A DNA stretch of 6,175 bases from CAZBZG01 sp964496245 (GTDB taxonomy: Bacteria > Planctomycetota > SZUA-567): NCBI GenBank assembly GCA_964496245.1, contig CAZBZG010000279.1, positions 1 through 6,175 on the forward strand, given 5' to 3'. Below are positions 1 to 6,141 of this stretch, piece by piece. Position numbers and translations under genes: made by a program. How positions within the stretch are numbered: position 1 is the stretch's first letter; every line of letters begins with the position of its first letter. The notes below the pieces were generated by a model, which saw only the letters and a list, made by a program, of their open reading frames with translations, had not been told where the DNA came from and ran no database searches.

Positions 1-28
1 GGATATCCTCGAGCACTCGGGAAGCGAG

Positions 29-53
29 CATGCCCACCCACTGGGTGGGCATG
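29..53. repeat. 25-base perfect palindrome, REP-like stem-loop
   Basis: Arms CATGCCCACCCA (29-40) and TGGGTGGGCATG (42-53) are exact reverse complements around a single C at 41. As RNA this would fold into a stem of about 11 base pairs with a 3-base loop. It lies 82 bases past the fumarase stop, with no T-run after it in either direction. It may be a REP-type extragenic palindrome, a bidirectional transcript end, or both. Confidence 0.6.
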
Positions 54-79
54 GCACCCAGCGCGGGCATGGCACCCAG
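47..79. repeat. 15-base direct repeat overlapping the palindrome
   Basis: GGGCATGGCACCCAG occurs at 47-61 and again at 65-79, a period of 18 bases. The first copy overlaps the right arm of the palindrome at 29-53. The related string TGGGTCGGCACC follows at 81-92, so the segment looks like a degenerate array of one short motif family. Confidence 0.6.
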
Positions 80-98
80 GTGGGTCGGCACCACTCCC

Positions 99-120
99 TC
101 AGACCGTTGCCCTGGTCTGA
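99..120 (-). terminator. Stem-loop just downstream of the fumarase gene
   Basis: TCAGACC (99-105) pairs with GGTCTGA (114-120) around an 8-base loop, with a possible extra G-T pair inside. It begins 14 bases after the fumarase stop codon. No T-run follows on the minus strand, so intrinsic termination is uncertain; it may act as a 3'-end mRNA stabiliser together with the larger palindrome downstream. Confidence 0.4.
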
Positions 121-134
121 ACCTGCGGGGCAAA

Positions 135-1739
135 TCACCGCGGGGTAAGGCTCTCCCCGCGCGCATCGATCACGACAAAGGCCGGAAGGTCTTTCACCTC
201 GATCCGCCGCAACGCTTCCATCCCGAGTTCTGGGAAGGCGACGACCTCGGCCTTGCGAATGTGCTCCCGGGCCATGAGAGCCGCGGCTCCGCCGACCGTG
301 CCGAGGAAGACGCCGCCGTGGCGTCGACAGGCGTCGGCCACGGCGGGGGCGCGGTCTCCCTTTCCGAGCATCACGAACGATCCGCCCGCGTCCATGAAGC
401 GGCCGACATACCCGTCCATGCGTTCGGCGGTCGTGGGGCCGAAACTCCCGGTCGGACAGCCGGGAGGCGTCTTGGCCGGGCCGGCGTAATAGACGGGATA
501 CGCCCGCAGATCCTCCGGCAGGCCTTCGCCCCGATCGAGGTCTTCCGCGATCCGGGCGTGGGCCATGTCCCGCGCCACAACGAGGGGGCCGTTCAGGCGC
601 AGAAACGTCCCGGGACGGCAGGATGCGAGTTTGGCGAGCGTGGCGTCCATGCCCGCGCGCAGATCGATCGACAGGCCCGCCCGATCCGAGTGGGCCTCGA
701 GCCGGGGAAGAAAGCGCGCCGGATCGCGGTCGAGGGATTCCAGAAATACACCGTTCCGCGTGATCCGGCCCCGGGCGTTCCGGTCGGCCGAACAACTCAG
801 CCCGATGCCCACGGGGCAGCTCCCCGCATGCCGGGGCAGGCGCACCACCCGCACATCGAGCGCAAAGGCGCATCCCCCGAACTGCGCGCCGAGCCCGAGA
901 GAGCGGGTGATCTCGAGAAGCTCCGCTTCATACGCTGGATCGCGAAACGCATAGCCCTCCCCCGGCCCGCCTTCGGGCAGCGCATCGAGCGCCCCGGCGG
1001 TGGCGAGCTTGACCGTCTTCAGCGTCGCCTCGGGCGAAGTGCCGCCGATGACGACAGCGAGATGATACGGCGGGCAGGCAGCCACGCCGATCCCCGCGAA
1101 CGTCTTTTGCAGGAGCCGTGTCATCGCGTCCGGATTGAGAAGCGCCTTGCTGCCCTGGTGGAGTACGGTCTTGTTGGAGGATCCTCCCCCCTTGGCGAGA
1201 AAGAGAAAGCGGTAGTCCAAACCTTTCGCGCTTTCGATCCCGATCTGCGCGGGCAGGTTGTCGCCCGTGTTCGCCTCGTCGAAGAGGCCGAGGGGGGCGA
1301 TCTGGGAATCGCGCAGCGCGTTCTCCTGATACGCGCGCCGAACGCCGCGGGAAAGGGCGTCGCGGTCGTCGCCGTCCGTCCAGACATGCGCGCCCTTCTC
1401 GGCGATAACGGTGGCGGTACCCGTGTCCTGGCAGATCGGAAGAACGCCTTCGGCCGCAATGACGGCGTTGCGCAAAAGACTCGCAGCGACGAAGCGGTCG
1501 TTCTCGGACGCCTCGTCCCATTCGAGAATCGAGGCGAGTTGTTCCAGGTGCCGCCGGCGCATGAAGAATGCCGTATCGTGAAACGCCTCTCGGGCCAGCG
1601 TCTCGAGCGCTTCGGAGCAAACGACCAGCACCTCGTGGCCGCGAAACGTATCGCGCTCCACGAACGCGGGGGTGAGAAGGCGGTAGTCGGCCTCGTCCGC
1701 AAGGGGGGGGACGATGGGCCGGATCCCCTCGTTGCCCAT
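135..1739 (-). CDS. fumA: Class I [4Fe-4S] fumarate hydratase (fumarase)
   Basis: Cytoplasmic enzyme that interconverts fumarate and L-malate in the TCA cycle, using an oxygen-sensitive [4Fe-4S] cluster. The 534-residue product carries the two halves seen in single-chain class I enzymes. The N-terminal part has PICQDTGT with Cys103 and the likely catalytic Asp105, then ACPPYHLAVVIGGTSPE with Cys222 and LSCSADRNARGRI with Cys316. The Cys spacings of 119 and 94 match those I recall for the cluster ligands of E. coli FumA and the Leishmania enzyme. The C-terminal part has PGCPTGSFGPTTAERMDGY with Thr437, corresponding to the catalytic Thr of the Leishmania enzyme, then LGKGDRA, GGVFLGTVGGAAA and FPELGMEALRRIEV. 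Length is normal for the family and no key residue is missing. I chose the ATG at 1739 because AAAGGA sits 5 bases upstream. Opening at 1820 would add a non-conserved Arg/Ser-rich leader and overlap the preceding gene; 1757 is another ATG without a good site. It lies 37 bases after the preceding gene, so it is probably co-transcribed. The stop is TGA at 135-137. The symbol follows E. coli convention; family assignment is near certain. Confidence 0.96.
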   Translation of the reverse strand: MGNEGIRPIVPPLADEADYRLLTPAFVERDTFRGHEVLVVCSEALETLAREAFHDTAFFMRRRHLEQLASILEWDEASENDRFVAASLLRNAVIAAEGVLPICQDTGTATVIAEKGAHVWTDGDDRDALSRGVRRAYQENALRDSQIAPLGLFDEANTGDNLPAQIGIESAKGLDYRFLFLAKGGGSSNKTVLHQGSKALLNPDAMTRLLQKTFAGIGVAACPPYHLAVVIGGTSPEATLKTVKLATAGALDALPEGGPGEGYAFRDPAYEAELLEITRSLGLGAQFGGCAFALDVRVVRLPRHAGSCPVGIGLSCSADRNARGRITRNGVFLESLDRDPARFLPRLEAHSDRAGLSIDLRAGMDATLAKLASCRPGTFLRLNGPLVVARDMAHARIAEDLDRGEGLPEDLRAYPVYYAGPAKTPPGCPTGSFGPTTAERMDGYVGRFMDAGGSFVMLGKGDRAPAVADACRRHGGVFLGTVGGAAALMAREHIRKAEVVAFPELGMEALRRIEVKDLPAFVVIDARGESLTPR

Positions 1740-1744
1740 GAGGT

Positions 1745-1750
1745 TCCTTT
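1745..1750 (-). promoter_or_regulatory. Shine-Dalgarno site deciding the fumarase start
   Basis: The minus strand reads AAAGGA, then ACCTC, then ATG at 1739. This 5-base spacing is close to ideal. Neither in-frame upstream ATG (1757 or 1820) has a comparable purine-rich site at the right distance, so the site supports the 534-residue product over longer versions. Confidence 0.7.
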
Positions 1751-1776
1751 CGTCCATTCGGACGGATTCGAGTCCC

Positions 1777-2922
1777 CTACGACAGCGGGATCCCGAGCTT
1801 CTCGGCCAGGGCCTCGGCACGCTTGCAGGCGGGGGTGTCGGGATATTTCTCGCGCAGCACCTCGATCCCCTTGCGGATCCACTTGAGATCGTCTTCGAAG
1901 CGCGCGAAGAATTTGGGGTCCGAGGCCTTGCCCTTCTTGGCGAGCGGCAGGGCCTTGGCTTCGATTTTGGCCAGGACCTTGGCCGCCTTGCGCGCGCGCA
2001 CCACGGCCGGTTCCTTGGACCACGCCCGCGCGGTCTTTTTGAACTCCCGGCCGAGGTCCGACCCGCCGAAGCGTTTGGCGAGCGCCTCCAGCCCCTTGGC
2101 CGCTGCAGCAGGCGCAGTCTCCTTGAGCGCGGTCAGCTTCTCCTGGCGCTGGGCGGCAAACGCCTCGAGCGCCTCCACCGCCTTGCTGGCAGCAGCTGCC
2201 TCGGCCGCGTCGTCCGCGTCGGTCTCGCGTTCCGCTGCGGCGAGGGCCCGTCCCAACTCGCCACGCTCCCAGTACTTGCCAACCCGCCCCAGGGCCGCAA
2301 GGTCCGGCATGGAAGGCAGGCCGTCGGTCTCTTCGCGCGTGGGATCGAGCGCAGCCTGTTCCTGGTCCTTCCGGTAGAGCACGAACCGGTCGATGCTGAA
2401 ACCACCCGACCGGCCGCAGATCGTGAATGTGTGCAGCCCTGCCGTGAGGTCGTAGGACGCGGGCGCCTTGCCGCCGTGCTTGTGCTCGTGATTGCTCCAC
2501 CAAGTCCAGCAACCTCGCCGTGAGGAGTAGGTCTTGGTGGGCTCGCCGTCGTCCATCTGGGTGAAGCAGTCGTTCTCCAGGGTCGCGTCTTTGTGATCGT
2601 GCCGGTTGCGGATGCGCAGCTGATAGGTGCCCGGCGTGGTGATCTTGATCTTGTAGACCAGGGGCCCGGCCCGGCCACTGTGGTTGATGCCCTTGCCCGT
2701 CCACGTGTAGTAGCAGCGGCCCGTGAAGCCCTCCAGCTTGGTCTCCGCCTCCCACAGACCGGTAGGCTCGACCGACTCCACCTCCACGACCACCACGCCG
2801 TCTTCTTCGGAAAAGACCGGGGCGTCGCGCCCGTTGCCGCCGGCAGGGGTCGGGGCTGCGAGGGCCAGCAGCAACGCTGCGATCATACTCCAGCGGACGA
2901 TCGTGACTCTCCGGTTGCGCAT
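1777..2922 (-). CDS. Secreted protein: carbohydrate-binding-like beta-sandwich plus helical TPR-like C-terminus
   Basis: The 381-residue product starts with a clear Sec signal peptide: basic MRNRR, a hydrophobic core at about residues 12-23 (SMIAALLLALAA), and a likely cleavage near residues 27-30 (PTPAGG). Residues about 40-185 look like a jelly-roll or galactose-binding-like module of the kind found as non-catalytic carbohydrate-binding domains: alternating strands such as VVVVEVE, a loop with GRCYYTWTG, PGTYQLRIRNRHDH, LENDCFTQMDDGE, an aromatic cluster CWTWWSNH (Trp139, Trp141, Trp142), and a closing strand SIDRFVLYR. Four Cys (70, 119, 138, 169) could form two disulfides. Residues about 205-380 are predicted helical, rich in Ala, Lys and Glu, with three TPR-like half motifs: GELGRALAAAER, LAKRFGGSDLGREFKK and LREKYPDTPACKRAEALAEK. 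No catalytic motif is visible, so a binding or scaffolding role in the periplasm or outside the cell is inferred, and the ligand is unknown. AAGGGAG lies just upstream of the ATG at 2922, and the stop is TAG. Confidence 0.9.
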   Translation of the reverse strand: MRNRRVTIVRWSMIAALLLALAAPTPAGGNGRDAPVFSEEDGVVVVEVESVEPTGLWEAETKLEGFTGRCYYTWTGKGINHSGRAGPLVYKIKITTPGTYQLRIRNRHDHKDATLENDCFTQMDDGEPTKTYSSRRGCWTWWSNHEHKHGGKAPASYDLTAGLHTFTICGRSGGFSIDRFVLYRKDQEQAALDPTREETDGLPSMPDLAALGRVGKYWERGELGRALAAAERETDADDAAEAAAASKAVEALEAFAAQRQEKLTALKETAPAAAAKGLEALAKRFGGSDLGREFKKTARAWSKEPAVVRARKAAKVLAKIEAKALPLAKKGKASDPKFFARFEDDLKWIRKGIEVLREKYPDTPACKRAEALAEKLGIPLS

Positions 2923-2926
2923 CGTT

Positions 2927-2933
2927 CTCCCTT
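2927..2933 (-). promoter_or_regulatory. Shine-Dalgarno site of the secreted beta-sandwich protein
   Basis: The minus strand reads AAGGGAG, then AACG, then the ATG at 2922. It is a strong site, and the signal peptide begins directly at this ATG, so the start is well supported. Confidence 0.7.
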
Positions 2934-2952
2934 CTGTCCGGGCTCCGCAACG

Positions 2953-2989
2953 GTGCGCCGCTCCCCCGGGCGCACGCGCGGGGGAGCGG
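2953..2989 (-). terminator. GC-rich hairpin between the two secreted-protein genes, possible terminator
   Basis: Perfect 11-base arms at 2958-2968 and 2979-2989 (CCGCTCCCCCG pairing with its complement) enclose a 10-base loop, about 54 bases past the stop of the large gene. No T-run follows on the minus strand, so it is not a canonical intrinsic terminator. It may instead stabilise the upstream mRNA end or assist Rho-dependent termination. A second pairing, GTGCGCC at 2953-2959 with GGCGCAC at 2969-2975, overlaps the first stem and cannot form at the same time. The hairpin ends about 36 bases before the next start codon, leaving its Shine-Dalgarno site free. Confidence 0.45.
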
Positions 2990-3042
2990 ATGGGACCGTG
3001 CTGCGCGGCGCGGCTACAGAACCACCGCCGAAGCGCCCGATC

Positions 3043-6000
3043 TTATTCTACCACCTCGAAGGTGATGGTCAAGCCGGGGCCGGCCGTGCCGCCGGCATTG
3101 TCGTCCGCGTACGGCACGGCCTCGAGCACGTGCGTGCCCACCGGCGGATTCCAGCCGTTGTAGTCGCCGCTCGTGTCGCCCGCGAGCGCGTAGGGCGGCA
3201 CGTTCTCCGTGCCAAAGACTTGGCCGTCCAGGAAGAAACGGACGCTCTGGAGCGTGCCCATGACCTCGGCCCGGATGTTGAGGGCCGTGCCGTCGGCCGA
3301 ACGGTCGATCACGCCGCCGTCAGGGAGCGCGCGCAGATCCTGATCCGAAGCCGCGTCGACCAGGGTGAAGCCTGTGATGCCGAGGCTGCTGCGCACGACC
3401 TCGAAGGTGATGGTGCGCGCCGTGCCGGCCGTGCCGCTCGCGTTGTCCTGTGGATACGGCGTGGCTGTGAGCGTGTGCGTGCCCTCGGTCGGCGTCCAGG
3501 CCTTGTAGTCGCCGTTCGTGTCCCCCACGAGCGCATAGGGCGCGTGGTTCTCGGTCTGGAAATTGGCGTTGCCGTCGAGCGCGAAGCGCACGCTCTCCAC
3601 CGTGCCGCTGACGTTGGCCCGGATGTTGAGCTGCTCGCTCGCCAGGGCTTCGAGATTCATGGTGCCCCCGTCCTGCAGCGTGGCCACGGCCTGGTCGGTG
3701 TTCGCGTCGATCAGCGTGAAGCTGTCCACGCTCCCGGTCGAAGGCGGCGGCGGGGCTTCTTCCACGACCACGCTCACGTCGTCCGACGCGCTCAACTCGC
3801 CGTCGTCCGCCGCAAGCCGCAGCGTGTAGGTGCCGGCTGCGCCAAACGTGGCGCTCGTGTCCACGGCTGCGGCATTTCCGAAGGTGACCGTGCCCGGGCC
3901 CGCGACCTTGCTCCAGGCGGTGATCAGACCGGTGCCGGGCAGGCCGTCGTCCGAGACCGTACCGTCGAGGCTCACCGTGTCGTCGGGAAGCGTGATCGTC
4001 TGGTCCGCGCCGGCGTCCACCGTGGGCGCCTGGTTCTCGGGCGGCGGCGGGGTGCCGGCCGTCTTCACGAGGATGGCGCTCGCCTTGGCGTTGTTCACAT
4101 CGGTATGGTAGACGATGTCGAGCGTCCCGTCCGTGACGCTCACCTGCACCGTGATATCGTGGGCCGCGTCGTGGCCCGCGGTTGCGTAGAGGTCGAGATC
4201 CGTGACCACCTCGGCCCCTTCGATCGTCACGTCGAAGACACGCTTGCCCGCCGCCGTCCAGTAGATCTCGGCGAGGTGCAGCGTGACCGTGTAGTCGGCG
4301 TTGGCCACGGGCAGGCTGTAGGTGAAGTCGCCGTACCGCTCGGTCCGGTAGAGCGCGTCGTCCTCGGTGTTGCTGATGGGGTCGGACTTGCTGTAGGTGC
4401 GCCCCCCCGCGTAGTTCGCGTCAGCCGCATACACCGTTCCGTCGATCGCGGTGTACGATGCGCCGCCGCAGTTGATGGCCGCCACCACGTCGCCACCGGC
4501 CTCGGACTCGGTCGTGGCCTCGGCCGTGGCGCCGGCGCTGACGTTGCCGGCCGCGTCCACCGCCTTGACCGTGTACGCGTAGGTGGTGCCCGCTGCGAGA
4601 CCCGTGTCCGCATAGGCGGTGTCCGCCACCGCATCGATCAGGGTCCCGTCCCGGAGGACCTGGTACCCGGTCACGCCCACGTTGTCCGTGGACGCGCTCC
4701 AGGCGAGGTCGATCCGGCTCGTGGACACGGCCGTGGCGGTCAGGTCTTGGGGCACGGTGGGCGCCTCGGTGTCGGGGGGCGTGTCCACCGTTATGCTCAC
4801 GCTGTCCGCATCGGTCGCGCCGTCATCATCCGTAACCGTCAGGGTGGCCGTATAGGTACCGGCCTCGGCATACGTGTGGCTCACATCCATGCCGGTCGCG
4901 GTGTTGCCATCCCCGAAGTCCCACGCATAGCTCACGATCGTGCCGTCCGGGTCGTAACTGCCCGATCCGTGCAGGGTGAACGAGGTCGTGGTGTCGCCGC
5001 TCGCCGGATCCGCATAGGCGTCGGCAACCGGCGGCTCGTTGGGCGTGCCGTCCGCAGTTGCCACGCGGATGGCGCTCGCCTTGGCGTTGTTGACGTCCGT
5101 GCGGAACACGATCTCGAGCACGCCGTCGGCCACGGTCACGGGAATGTCGACGTCGTAGGCCGCGTCATGTCCGACCGTGGCGTAAAGATCGAGGTCGGTC
5201 ACGACCTCCAGATCCTCGATGAGCACGTCGAAGATGCGTTTCTGCGTGCCCGTCCAGTAGATCTCGGCCAGGTGCAGGGTGACCACGTAGTCGCCGTTGA
5301 GCACGGGGACACTGTAGCTGAAGTTGCCGTAGCGCTCGCTTCGGTAGAGCGCATCGTCCTCCGTGTCCGCGATCGGGTCGCCCGTGGTGTAGGTGCGTCC
5401 GCCGCTGTAGTCCGTGTCAGCTGCGTACAGGGTGCCGTCGACCGCCAGGACCTCTCCGCCGCCGCAGTTCGTGGCAAAGACCACGTCGCCCGGAGGCGGC
5501 GGCGCCGGCTCCTCTTCCACGGTCACGCTCACGTCGTCCGCTGCGCTGAGCTCGGTGTCGTCGGCGGTGAGCCGCAGCACGTAACTGCCCGCTGCGCTGA
5601 ACGCCGCGGTCGTGTCCACGGCCGACCCGTCGCCGAAGGTGACCGTGCCCGGGCCCGAGACCTTGCTCCAGGCCGTGGTCAGGGCCGCGCCTTCGGGCAG
5701 GCCGTCGTCCGTGACCGTGCCGTCCAGATTCACCGTGTCGTCCGGAAGCGTGATGGCCTGATCCACGCCCGCGTCCACCTGCGGCGCCTGGTTGGCGTAG
5801 GCGTTGATCGTGATCACGACCGTATCGCTGTCCGTGTTGCCCTCGTCATCGGTCACGATCAGGGTGATGGTATGCTCGCCCACACCCAGGTCGACCGTGG
5901 GGCTCTCGCCCGTGGCGATCTGCGTGCCGGCTTCCTGCCAGGAAAAATCCGCGATCGCACCCCCTGGATCATAAGACCCCGACCCGTCGAGCGCGATCGA

Positions 6001-6141
6001 CTCGCTCCCGCTGTCGTCCGCGTCCAGGACCGTCTGGTCCGGACCGGCATCGGCCACCGGATCGCCCGTGGCCAGCCGGATCAGGATGACCCAGTCCTTG
6101 CTCGTGTTGTTGGGAGCGCTGCCGAGTGTCGCGTCCCGCAT
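3043..6141 (-). CDS. Large modular extracellular protein (PKD, malectin, FN3 and FTLI-type repeats), 5' end uncertain
   Basis: The 1032 residues are almost entirely beta-sandwich modules. In order: PKD (about 28-113, VADAGPDQTV to DSDTVVITI); K319/REJ-like PKD (117-209, NQAPQVDAG to DDVSVTVEE); malectin-like (219-362, ATNCGG, GGRTY, DDALYRSERYG, LHLAEIYW, FDV, TDVNNAKASAI); canonical PKD (368-453, YAWDFGDG, HTYAEAGTYTATLTVTD); FN3 (457-545, PTVPQDLTATAVS, TDNVGVTGYQVLRDG, YTVKAVDAAGN); second malectin (550-694); second K319-like PKD (703-795); then two FTLI/FTLV modules (804-916, 920-1032). Pro-rich linkers (PAPPPP, TPPPPEN, APPPPS) separate blocks. Malectin domains bind glucans in characterised proteins and PKD/FN3 act as spacers, so a surface or secreted glycan-binding or adhesive role is inferred; no catalytic domain is seen. 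There is no signal peptide, no Shine-Dalgarno site, and an in-frame TAG at 6160-6162, all odd for a protein of this kind: the N-terminal part may be lost or lie in another frame upstream. No membrane anchor or sorting tail ends the protein; the stop is TAA. Confidence 0.88.
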   Translation of the reverse strand: MRDATLGSAPNNTSKDWVILIRLATGDPVADAGPDQTVLDADDSGSESIALDGSGSYDPGGAIADFSWQEAGTQIATGESPTVDLGVGEHTITLIVTDDEGNTDSDTVVITINAYANQAPQVDAGVDQAITLPDDTVNLDGTVTDDGLPEGAALTTAWSKVSGPGTVTFGDGSAVDTTAAFSAAGSYVLRLTADDTELSAADDVSVTVEEEPAPPPPGDVVFATNCGGGEVLAVDGTLYAADTDYSGGRTYTTGDPIADTEDDALYRSERYGNFSYSVPVLNGDYVVTLHLAEIYWTGTQKRIFDVLIEDLEVVTDLDLYATVGHDAAYDVDIPVTVADGVLEIVFRTDVNNAKASAIRVATADGTPNEPPVADAYADPASGDTTTSFTLHGSGSYDPDGTIVSYAWDFGDGNTATGMDVSHTYAEAGTYTATLTVTDDDGATDADSVSITVDTPPDTEAPTVPQDLTATAVSTSRIDLAWSASTDNVGVTGYQVLRDGTLIDAVADTAYADTGLAAGTTYAYTVKAVDAAGNVSAGATAEATTESEAGGDVVAAINCGGASYTAIDGTVYAADANYAGGRTYSKSDPISNTEDDALYRTERYGDFTYSLPVANADYTVTLHLAEIYWTAAGKRVFDVTIEGAEVVTDLDLYATAGHDAAHDITVQVSVTDGTLDIVYHTDVNNAKASAILVKTAGTPPPPENQAPTVDAGADQTITLPDDTVSLDGTVSDDGLPGTGLITAWSKVAGPGTVTFGNAAAVDTSATFGAAGTYTLRLAADDGELSASDDVSVVVEEAPPPPSTGSVDSFTLIDANTDQAVATLQDGGTMNLEALASEQLNIRANVSGTVESVRFALDGNANFQTENHAPYALVGDTNGDYKAWTPTEGTHTLTATPYPQDNASGTAGTARTITFEVVRSSLGITGFTLVDAASDQDLRALPDGGVIDRSADGTALNIRAEVMGTLQSVRFFLDGQVFGTENVPPYALAGDTSGDYNGWNPPVGTHVLEAVPYADDNAGGTAGPGLTITFEVVE
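3046..3384 (-). repeat. FTLI-type C-terminal module, copy 2
   Basis: Residues 920-1032 of the large protein. It starts ITGFTLVDAASDQ and contains LNIRAEV, SVRFFLDG, TENVPPYALAGDT, GDYNGW and THVLEAVPY, and ends in LTITFEVVE at the stop codon. By hand alignment it is about 57% identical to the preceding copy at 3394-3732. The strand pattern suggests an Ig-like beta-sandwich. I recall similar FTLI-type modules at the ends of secreted proteins in environmental bacteria, but cannot name a family. Confidence 0.75.
3394..3732 (-). repeat. FTLI-type C-terminal module, copy 1
   Basis: Residues 804-916 of the large protein: VDSFTLIDANTDQ, LNIRANVSG, SVRFALDG, TENHAPYALVGDTNGDY, GTHTLTATPY, DNASGTAG and TITFEVV. 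It is tandem with the copy at 3046-3384, with almost no linker, which points to local duplication followed by divergence. Confidence 0.75.
3757..4035 (-). repeat. K319/REJ-like PKD module, copy 2
   Basis: Residues 703-795 of the large protein. NQAPTVDAGADQTITLPDDT, LDGTVSDDGLP, TAWSKVAGPGTVTFG, GTYTLRLAADDGELSA and DDVSVVVEE are typical of the PKD variant that lacks the WDFGDG core. It is about 77% identical by hand alignment to the copy at 5515-5793, making these the closest repeat pair in the gene. Confidence 0.75.
4060..4494 (-). repeat. Malectin-like module, copy 2
   Basis: Residues 550-694 of the large protein, about 70% identical by hand alignment over 145 residues to the copy at 5056-5487, without gaps. 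The DNA is also conserved: a 25-base exact match joins 4071-4095 with 5067-5091, and a 19-base match joins 4254-4272 with 5250-5268. This supports internal duplication within the gene. Confidence 0.8.
5056..5487 (-). repeat. Malectin-like module, copy 1
   Basis: Residues 219-362 of the large protein, with FATNCGGGEV, YSGGRTY, DDALYRSERYGNFSYSVPV, YVVTLHLAEIYW, KRIFDVLIE and TDVNNAKASAI. The invariant blocks shared with copy 2 (DALYR, ERYG, LHLAEIYW, VNNAKASAI) are the core signature of bacterial malectin-like domains. Confidence 0.8.
5515..5793 (-). repeat. K319/REJ-like PKD module, copy 1
   Basis: Residues 117-209 of the large protein. Copy 1 sits on the N-terminal side of malectin copy 1, whereas copy 2 follows malectin copy 2, so the duplicated modules flank the central PKD-FN3 pair in opposite order. 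Confidence 0.75.

Noticed and set aside
1703..1710. A run of 8 G near the fumarase 5' end, considered as a slippage-based phase-variation tract.
   Set aside because: It encodes ordinary Val-Pro-Pro in the intact frame and is short for a GC-rich genome. A core metabolic enzyme is an unlikely phase-variable target.
1740..1820. N-terminal extension of the fumarase to the ATG at 1820 or 1757.
   Set aside because: The extra residues (MPRPWPRSSGSRCRRG and on) are not fumarase-like, overlap the upstream gene, and lack a Shine-Dalgarno site, whereas 1739 has AAAGGA at 5 bases.
30..1886. A plus-strand open frame of 618 codons opposite the fumarase gene.
   Set aside because: The minus strand encodes an intact class I fumarase with all cluster ligands. 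The plus-strand product has no recognisable motif, and its start falls inside the palindromic flank.
1121..2950. A 609-codon minus-strand frame running through both the secreted-protein and fumarase genes in another phase.
   Set aside because: Its product is Arg/Gly/Pro-rich and overlaps two well-supported genes in a different frame, so it is a frame shadow.
3043..6141. Considered whether the repeated DNA in the large gene might be a CRISPR array or mobile element.
   Set aside because: The repeats are coding, diverged, domain-length and in frame. There are no short regular repeats with unique spacers, no transposase, and no terminal inverted repeats.
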